DNA of 64,000 nt from Jiangella mangrovi (GTDB taxonomy: Bacteria > Actinomycetota > Actinomycetes > Jiangellales > Jiangellaceae), in the NCBI RefSeq assembly GCF_014204975.1, contig NZ_JACHMM010000001.1:2790001-2854000 (forward strand), given 5' to 3'. The notes beneath the pieces were generated by a model that worked only from the letters and a program-made list of their open reading frames with translations, made no database searches and had not been told where the DNA came from. How positions within the stretch are numbered: position 1 is the stretch's first letter; each line of letters begins with the position of its first letter. The position numbers and the translations under genes were made by a program. Shown in pieces: positions 57,656 through 64,000 of this stretch.

Positions 57656-59434
57656 GTGAGCCGTTCGCTGACGACTCACCGCTCCGCGACCGCCGCGAAC
57701 CAGTCCGATGGCTCGCGGCGGTCGCGTTTCGCTGCCCGGATCCGGGAGGTGCCGGTGCTGGGCCGGTTCCTGGCCTGGCTCCGCCCCGACTACGGCGGGC
57801 TGATCGGCGCGGCCTGCTTCTTCTGCTGGTCGCTGACGCCGACGCTGCTGCCGCGCACCTGGGTCTACCAGGCCATGGTGAGCGGGCTGACGGCCACCAT
57901 CGGTTACGCGCTCGGTGTGCTGCTGGCCTGGCTGGTGCGCCTGGTGCTGCGCCGCGCGCGGCCCGCCTGGCTCACGCCGTCGCCGCGGACCCGGCTGATC
58001 GCCTGGTGGGGCCTGGGGGTGACGGCGGCAGCTGCGGTGGCGTGGTACCTGGCGTCGAACGCGGCCTGGCAGACCGAGTTGCGCACGCTGATGGACGTCG
58101 AGAGTCCGGGGCCCAACCACTACCTGCTGATCCTGCTGGTCGCGGGCGCGATCTTCGTCGTCTTCCTGGCGCTGGCCCGGCTGCTGCGCGGCGCGTCGCG
58201 GCGGCTGCGGCGGTTCTTCGCCCGCTGGGTGCCGCCCGTCGTGGCGCTGGTCGCGTCGGTGCTGTGCGTGGGCGGGCTGGCGTTCTGGTCCTGGACCGGC
58301 CTGCTGTACCCGAGCCTGCTCGACGTCGCCAACGACGCGTTCGCCGCGGTCAACATGGAGACCGAGGCCGGCAACAACGCGCCGTCGTCGGCGACCCACT
58401 CGGGCGGGCCGGGCTCGCTGGTCACCTGGGACTCGCTGGGCCGCAAGGGCCGCGAGTTCGTGTCGTCCGGCCCTACGGTCGAGGAGCTGACGGCGTTCAG
58501 CGGCAGCCGGGCGCTGGACCCGGTCCGCGCCTACGTCGGCATGGACTCCGCCGAGACGCCCGCGGGGCTGGCCTCGCTCGCCGTCCGCGAGCTGGAACGG
58601 GCCGGCGGCTTCGACCGGCAGGTGCTCGTGGTGGTGACGACGACGGGGACCGGCTGGGTCGACGGGGCGGCGGCCGACGCGCTCGAGTACCTCTACAACG
58701 GCGACTCCGCGATCGTCGCGCTGCAGTACTCGTACCTGCCCAGCTGGATCTCCTTCGTCGCCGACCAGGAGCAGGTGCGCCTGGCCGGCCGCGCGCTGTT
58801 CGACGCCGTCCACGACGCCTGGCTGGAGCGCCCGCCGTCGGAGCGCCCCAAGCTGATCGTCTACGGCGAGAGCCTCGGCGCCATGGGCAGCGCGGCCGCG
58901 TTCGACTCCCTGGGCGACCTGCGGTCCAAGGTCGACGGCGCGCTGTGGGTCGGCTCGCCCAGCCGGCACTCGCTGCGCCGTGAGCTGACCGCGGACCGCG
59001 ATCCCGGCTCGCCGGCGCGACTGCCCGTGTACGACGGCGGCCGCGAGGTCAAGTTCTGGGGCGGCTGGCAGGAGCCGCTGGACCTCGAGTTCGAGGAGGG
59101 CCCGCCGGTGGTGTTCCTGCAGCACGCCTCCGACCCTGTCACGCTGTGGTCGTGGGACCTGCTGCTCGAGCGGCCCGAGTGGATCGACGAGGAGCACGGC
59201 CCCGACGTCCTGCCCACCCTCGACTGGTATCCGTTCGTCACGTTCTGGCAGGTCACTGCCGACATGGCGCTGTCGGCGACAGTGCCGGCCGGGCACGGGC
59301 ACAACTACGGCGGCGAGCTCGTCGACGCCTGGCTCGCGGTCGCGCCGCCCGACGACTGGCCGGACGGGCGCACCGAGGAGCTGCGCGACATGGTGCACTC
59401 GTTCCAGGACCAGAAGACGGGCCCCTTCGGCTGA
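57656..59434 (+). CDS. Alpha/beta-hydrolase membrane protein (Abhydrolase_9 type)
   Basis: A 592-residue protein with five hydrophobic helices in the first 240 residues and an extracytoplasmic hydrolase domain. The first part has FLAWLRPDYGGLIGAACFFCWSLTPTLLPRTWVYQAMVSGLTATIGYALGV (the Abhydrolase_9 N-terminal family). The catalytic part has the elbow IVYGESLGAMGSAAAFDSLGDL with Ser in GESLG, followed by GALWVGSPSRHSLRRELTADRDPGSP and the final His in PAGHGHNYGGELVD. The substrate is unknown. Two GTG starts are possible, 57620 (inside rplA) and 57656; I prefer 57656 because it follows the rplA stop by 10 bp. It is inserted between rplA and the L10 leader. Confidence 0.85.
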   Translation: MSRSLTTHRSATAANQSDGSRRSRFAARIREVPVLGRFLAWLRPDYGGLIGAACFFCWSLTPTLLPRTWVYQAMVSGLTATIGYALGVLLAWLVRLVLRRARPAWLTPSPRTRLIAWWGLGVTAAAAVAWYLASNAAWQTELRTLMDVESPGPNHYLLILLVAGAIFVVFLALARLLRGASRRLRRFFARWVPPVVALVASVLCVGGLAFWSWTGLLYPSLLDVANDAFAAVNMETEAGNNAPSSATHSGGPGSLVTWDSLGRKGREFVSSGPTVEELTAFSGSRALDPVRAYVGMDSAETPAGLASLAVRELERAGGFDRQVLVVVTTTGTGWVDGAAADALEYLYNGDSAIVALQYSYLPSWISFVADQEQVRLAGRALFDAVHDAWLERPPSERPKLIVYGESLGAMGSAAAFDSLGDLRSKVDGALWVGSPSRHSLRRELTADRDPGSPARLPVYDGGREVKFWGGWQEPLDLEFEEGPPVVFLQHASDPVTLWSWDLLLERPEWIDEEHGPDVLPTLDWYPFVTFWQVTADMALSATVPAGHGHNYGGELVDAWLAVAPPDDWPDGRTEELRDMVHSFQDQKTGPFG

Positions 59435-59447
59435 CGTGGTGACCGAT

Positions 59448-59477
59448 TTGGTGGGCGGGGGCCGCACCCCGTACCAT
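59448..59477 (+). promoter_or_regulatory. Promoter of the rplJ/rplL transcript
   Basis: TTGGTG (59448-59453) and TACCAT (59472-59477) are separated by 18 bp and lie just after the hydrolase stop. Transcription from about 59484 would produce a leader of roughly 195 nt before rplJ, matching an L10 leader. Confidence 0.6.
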
Positions 59478-59485
59478 TGACGCTG

Positions 59486-59680
59486 CCAAAGACCGCCGGT
59501 CTCACGATCGCCCGCCGATCGTGACGAAGGTCCCGCAGTGATGTGGTCGGCCCGCGCAGGTGAGAGACGAAGGTCCGTCGTCGGCCGTGTGCCGTCGGTT
59601 TCCTCCGCCCCGCGCCTGCGCCGGGGCGTTTTTCATGTCTGTGGGTCCCTCCGGCACCACCATCCGGAAGAAGGAGCCCC
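59486..59680 (+). ncRNA. Ribosomal protein L10 leader with intrinsic attenuator
   Basis: This 195-nt leader precedes rplJ. GCGCAGG (59554-59560) pairs with CCTGCGC (59615-59621), enclosing a loop with GAGAGACGAAGG-like sequence. Adjacent to it CGCCCCG (59606-59612) pairs with CGGGGCG (59622-59628), followed by TTTTT (59629-59633), a rare clear intrinsic terminator for this genome. The two stems overlap in use of 59615-59621, so formation of one may affect the other. L10(L12)4 binding to the leader of its own mRNA is the established mechanism in bacteria. Confidence 0.72.
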
Positions 59681-60361
59681 ATGGCGAGGCCTGACAAGGC
59701 AGCCGCGGTCGCCGAGCTCGCGGACGAGTTCCGCGCCAGCAACGCGGTCGTGCTGACCGAGTACCGCGGCCTCACCGTCAAGCAGCTGACGGAACTGCGT
59801 CGGTCGCTCGGTGGGAACGCGTCCTACGCCGTGGTGAAGAACACGCTGACCAAGATCGCGGCGCGCGAAGCCGGGGTCTCGGGGCTCGACGACTACCTCT
59901 CCGGCCCGTCGGCCATCGCCTTCGTCAAGGGCGACCCGGTCGAGGCCGCGAAGGGCCTGCGTGACTTCGCCAAGGCGAATCCCGTCCTCGTCGTGAAGGG
60001 TGGCCTGCTCGACGGCGCCCCGCTCACCGGTGAGGAGATCAACAAGCTCGCCGACCTCGAGTCGCGTGAGGTCCTGCTGGCCAAGCTGGCCGGTGCGATG
60101 AAGGCGTCGCTGCATAACGCGGTGTCGCTGTTCGCCGCCCCGCTGGCGCAGACCGCTCGCGTCGTCGAGGCGCTGCGGCAGAAGGCCGAGGCCGACCCGA
60201 GCATCCTCGCCGGAGGCGCCGGCACGCCGGCCGTCGCCGACGAAGCGCCGGCCGAGGAGGCGCCCGCTGCCGAGGCGGCCGCCGACGAGGCACCTGCCGA
60301 CGAGGCACCCGCCGCCGAGACCGCTGAGGCGGCCGAGGCGACGGAGCAGAACGAGGGCTGA
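59681..60361 (+). CDS. rplJ: 50S ribosomal protein L10 with acidic C-terminal extension
   Basis: A 226-residue ribosomal stalk base protein. The core is [42 protein letters not shown] and [17 protein letters not shown]. From about residue 180 an Ala/Glu/Asp/Pro-rich tail of 45 residues ([20 protein letters not shown]-like) extends beyond the usual length (165-180). ATG at 59681, with GAAGGAG upstream. It is preceded by the L10 leader and followed by rplL. Confidence 0.97.
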   Translation: MARPDKAAAVAELADEFRASNAVVLTEYRGLTVKQLTELRRSLGGNASYAVVKNTLTKIAAREAGVSGLDDYLSGPSAIAFVKGDPVEAAKGLRDFAKANPVLVVKGGLLDGAPLTGEEINKLADLESREVLLAKLAGAMKASLHNAVSLFAAPLAQTARVVEALRQKAEADPSILAGGAGTPAVADEAPAEEAPAAEAAADEAPADEAPAAETAEAAEATEQNEG

Positions 60362-60439
60362 ACGCCCGGGGGTCGTCACTCGACCCCGAGCCCGTACGAC
60401 AACCCGGCATTCAGCCGACCACAGAAAGGAACCGCCACC

Positions 60440-60832
60440 ATGGCGAAGCTCAACACCGAGGAGCTCCTCGACGCGTTCAAGGAGATGACTCTGATCGAGC
60501 TCTCCGAGTTCGTGAAGAAGTTCGAGGAGACCTTCGAGGTCACCGCGGCCGCTCCGGTCGCCGTCGCCGCCGCTCCGGGCGCCGGTGGCGCGGGTGCCGC
60601 CGCTCCGGCCGAGGAGGAGAAGGACGAGTTCGACGTCATTCTCGAGTCCGCCGGCGACAAGAAGATCCAGGTCATCAAGGAGGTCCGCGCGCTGACCTCC
60701 CTCGGCCTGAAGGAGGCCAAGGACCTGGTCGAGGCCGCACCGAAGCCGCTGCTCGAGAAGGTCAACAAGGAGGCCGCGGACAAGGCCAAGGAGGCCCTCG
60801 AGGCCGCCGGCGCCACCGTCTCCGTCAAGTGA
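60440..60832 (+). CDS. rplL: 50S ribosomal protein L7/L12
   Basis: A 130-residue stalk protein that recruits translation factors. The N-terminal dimerisation helices [29 protein letters not shown], an Ala/Pro/Gly-rich hinge and the C-terminal domain [69 protein letters not shown] are complete. ATG at 60440, preceded by AAAGGA. Confidence 0.98.
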   Translation: MAKLNTEELLDAFKEMTLIELSEFVKKFEETFEVTAAAPVAVAAAPGAGGAGAAAPAEEEKDEFDVILESAGDKKIQVIKEVRALTSLGLKEAKDLVEAAPKPLLEKVNKEAADKAKEALEAAGATVSVK

Positions 60833-60855
60833 GTCTCTGACCCACTGGCATCCGG

Positions 60856-60891
60856 CGGGCCCGGTACCCCTTCACGGGGGTGCCGGGCCCG
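60856..60891 (+). terminator. Strong stem-loop terminator after rplL
   Basis: CGGGCCCGGTACCCC (60856-60870) pairs with GGGGTGCCGGGCCCG (60877-60891) through a 15-bp stem with one T-G wobble and a small loop, 24 bp after the rplL stop. There is only a weak T tail. Confidence 0.8.
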
Positions 60892-60904
60892 TTCGCATGT
60901 CCGG

Positions 60905-61028
60905 ATCGGTGACACCGCGCCTTGACACGCTGGACGTGACCCAGCGCGCCCGGAATGTCGCGTATGTGGAACGCCACGGCGTGCCAAGGCCATCGGTGAC
61001 ATCGGGCCGGGCGTATCGGTGACATCGG
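60905..61028. repeat. Repeated ATCGGTGACATCGG motif in the rplL-rpoB gap
   Basis: Identical copies of ATCGGTGACATCGG lie at 60992-61005 and 61015-61028 (23-bp period). A divergent copy, ATCGGTGACACCGC, lies at 60905-60918. All are in the same orientation, in a region of about 590 bp without a gene between rplL and rpoB. They may be binding sites or the remnant of a mobile element; I see no transposase frame. Confidence 0.5.
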
Positions 61029-61274
61029 CCGACGCCTCCGAGAACGGCCAGCGGGCGTCCGAAACGTGGGAACGAGCACGCATCTGTTCGCCCACAGTGA
61101 AATCCGGCAGCCGTCGCGAGGACCCCTCGGTCTGCCCCGCCGCAGCGCCCGGCCCCCGGCAACCCACCCGCCGCGCCACTGGATCGTACGTTCGGATGAG
61201 TTGTTGATCAGCCTCTGAGCACCGCGAATGCGGCAAAACAGGGGACTCTTCCGGGATTCCGGGAGCGTCGGTGC

Positions 61275-61304
61275 TTGACGAGAGCGACCTCGTGACGAGA
61301 TGCT
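61275..61304 (+). promoter_or_regulatory. Candidate upstream rpoB promoter
   Basis: TTGACG (61275-61280) and GATGCT (61299-61304), 18 bp apart, form a moderate promoter about 180 bp before the rpoB start. The -10 is poor. Confidence 0.35.
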
Positions 61305-61361
61305 GATCGGGCAGTGGGGTGGGGGATGCGAGACAGAAGGAAGCGCGGAGTGGCTGACCAC

Positions 61362-61391
61362 TCGACAGCAGTGTGCCCTTTGGGTTAGACT
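61362..61391 (+). promoter_or_regulatory. Probable main rpoB promoter
   Basis: TCGACA (61362-61367, five of six consensus) and TAGACT (61386-61391) are separated by 18 bp. Transcription would start near 61398, giving a leader of about 83 nt to the TTG start. Confidence 0.65.
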
Positions 61392-61480
61392 GCAGCTTTG
61401 CGCTGCCCTTCGCCGATGCTGCCCGCTTGGGTTGAGGACCGCGCGTGCATTCCGACCGTGTGCCCTCGGAAGGACCCCTG

Positions 61481-64000
<2,520 letters not shown>

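Noticed and set aside
61019-61207. A 62-codon plus-strand frame in the rplL-rpoB gap
   Set aside because: No ribosome-binding site, no similarity, and composition like the intergenic sequence.
60961-61230. Possible insertion-sequence remnant before rpoB
   Set aside because: Only short direct repeats are visible; no transposase fragment, terminal inverted repeat or target duplication could be found.

Overview
The window is chromosomal DNA from a high-GC Gram-positive bacterium (Actinomycetota). The support is a strong G/C third-position bias, many GTG and TTG starts, chains of 4-bp start/stop overlaps, a menaquinone pathway, a complete nuoA-N operon, DUF1707 proteins, and the gene order tRNA-Thr/tRNA-Met/rpmG/hadA/hadB ... 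tRNA-Trp/secE/nusG/rplK/rplA ... rplJ/rplL/rpoB that is typical of actinobacteria. A Jiangella-like or nocardioform relative is my guess only; no 16S gene is present. I see no phage, plasmid, CRISPR array or intact insertion sequence.

Layout. 1-14.2 kb: menaquinone biosynthesis genes (menE partial, menB, menD, menF, menG) on both strands. Between them lie a DUF695 protein, a decayed gene with a large hairpin, a run of secreted proteins (three paralogous lipoproteins and an anchored sortase-like protein), an MFS exporter divergent from a CGNR regulator, and two tandem DUF1707 membrane proteins. 14.4-32.5 kb: one long plus-strand operon with a menaquinone/geranylgeranyl reductase-like flavoprotein, nuoA to nuoN and a polyprenyl diphosphate synthase. 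It is preceded by a near-perfect match to the actinobacterial Rex operator. 32.5-45.6 kb: accessory metabolism: small GntR regulator, RarD-type transporter, KorAB 2-oxoacid:ferredoxin oxidoreductase, CstA/YbdD carbon-starvation transporter, M48 protease, atypical SDR, a second decayed gene (DUF3800-like), a secreted phytase-like/GDPD fusion, an alpha/beta hydrolase and YajQ.

45.6-55.2 kb: tRNA-Tyr, tRNA-Thr, tRNA-Met, rpmG, hadA/hadB and murB, then an accessory block: MFS exporter/HxlR pair, a polycysteine leader peptide upstream of a PIG-L deacetylase, a four-unit repeat, adenosine deaminase, aminotransferase, two paralogous membrane proteins and tRNA-Trp. 55.3-64 kb: secE, nusG, rplK, rplA, an Abhydrolase_9 membrane hydrolase, an L10 leader with attenuator, rplJ, rplL and the first 840 codons of rpoB.

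Functionally the first half is a respiratory module: genes that make the menaquinone head group and tail, the reductase that modifies the tail, and the NADH dehydrogenase that uses the quinone. KorAB and CstA feed 2-oxoacids and carbon into that system. The second half carries translation/transcription core genes interrupted by lineage-specific inserts. The observations most worth following are the leaderless poly-Cys leader peptide (50380-50451), the Rex operator before nuo (14337-14362), the sortase-like protein in a lipoprotein cluster, the four-unit repeat at 51341-51444 and the operator-like palindrome at 8212-8238.
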